NCBI GenBank assembly: GCA_964409635.1
Contig: CAYPEL010000180.1
Location: forward strand, 1-5,234
DNA length: 5,234 bases
Direction of reading: 5' to 3'
Source of the DNA: CAYPEL01 sp964409635
GTDB lineage: Bacteria > Pseudomonadota > Gammaproteobacteria > DSM-19610
Position numbers and translations under genes: made by a program. How positions within the stretch are numbered: the stretch's first letter is position 1; each line of letters opens with the position of its first letter. The notes under the pieces were generated by a model. That model saw nothing but the letters and a program-made list of their open reading frames with translations, was not told the origin of the DNA and ran no database searches. Shown piece after piece: positions 5,136 through 5,234 of the stretch.

Positions 5136-5234
5136 GGCGCACGTTAGGTATTAATACGTACGTTGGTATGCGACACATTATTTGCAGACCATCGGCAGCA
5201 GGGAAGCTGCCGCTGAGCGTACAGGGATGTATTC
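5136..5234. other. Region downstream of rhlE
   Basis: No gene is recognisable in the final 99 bases. The stretch contains an imperfect direct repeat (ACGTTAGGTAT at 5141-5151 and ACGTTGGTAT at 5160-5169), the palindromes GTATTAATAC (5148-5157) and ACGTACGT (5156-5163), and then two small hairpins (5193-5231). No clear intrinsic terminator for rhlE was found here. Confidence 0.5.
5193..5231. repeat. Pair of palindromes with a common CAGGGA core, possible dispersed repeat
   Basis: CGGCAGC (5193-5199) pairs with GCTGCCG (5206-5212) around AGGGAA. TACA (5220-5223) pairs with TGTA (5228-5231) around GGGA. Both share the string CAGGGA, 23 bases apart (5199-5204 and 5222-5227). Small tandem palindromes with a constant loop between genes resemble REP-like dispersed elements. 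The element may continue past the window edge. Membership of a repeat family is inferred, not shown. Confidence 0.45.

Noticed and set aside
4939..5178. 79-codon open frame on the - strand running past the end of rhlE
   Set aside because: Most of it is antisense to the rhlE tail, it has no recognisable domain, and the part beyond rhlE is covered by short repeats.
1..5234. CRISPR array, tRNA, rRNA, prophage or toxin-antitoxin module
   Set aside because: No regularly spaced repeats, no tRNA-like cloverleaf, no rRNA motif and no phage or toxin protein signature was seen on either strand.

Overview
The window reads as chromosomal DNA of a gammaproteobacterium of medium G+C content, probably a marine or environmental lineage. 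This rests on the protein styles (a gammaproteobacterial-type EF-G paralogue, an RhlE-type helicase, a CspA-type cold-shock protein) and on a REP-associated transposase tail. The genus cannot be fixed from the sequence alone.

Layout, left to right. Positions 1-327 hold the C-terminal part of a REP-associated tyrosine transposase (RAYT) whose start lies outside the window. A gene-free stretch follows, with a T-rich tandem repeat and a promoter. Next is a complete elongation factor G gene (560-2644, + strand), closed by a strong intrinsic terminator. Two small genes on the - strand converge on it: a single-domain RRM RNA-binding protein (2732-3001) and, upstream of that in transcription, a CspA-family cold-shock protein (3093-3293). 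A terminator-like hairpin lies between them, directly in front of the RRM gene's ribosome binding site. A 540-base divergent intergenic region separates csp from rhlE, a DEAD-box RNA helicase gene (3834-5135, + strand) with a promoter and a leader of about 140 nt carrying a UUCG-capped hairpin. The last 99 bases hold no gene, but they contain short repeats and two small palindromes with the same loop core.

All four complete genes act on RNA or the ribosome. EF-G drives translocation or recycling, the RRM and cold-shock proteins bind single-stranded RNA, and RhlE unwinds short duplexes. The csp-RRM pair and the divergent rhlE look like a small RNA-remodelling or cold-adaptation locus. EF-G is a convergent neighbour and may or may not belong to it. 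Each protein family is known. What is less ordinary is the gene grouping and the likely regulatory hairpins: the csp-RRM attenuator candidate, the rhlE leader, and the palindromes after rhlE. I see no CRISPR array, tRNA, rRNA, phage or toxin-antitoxin gene.
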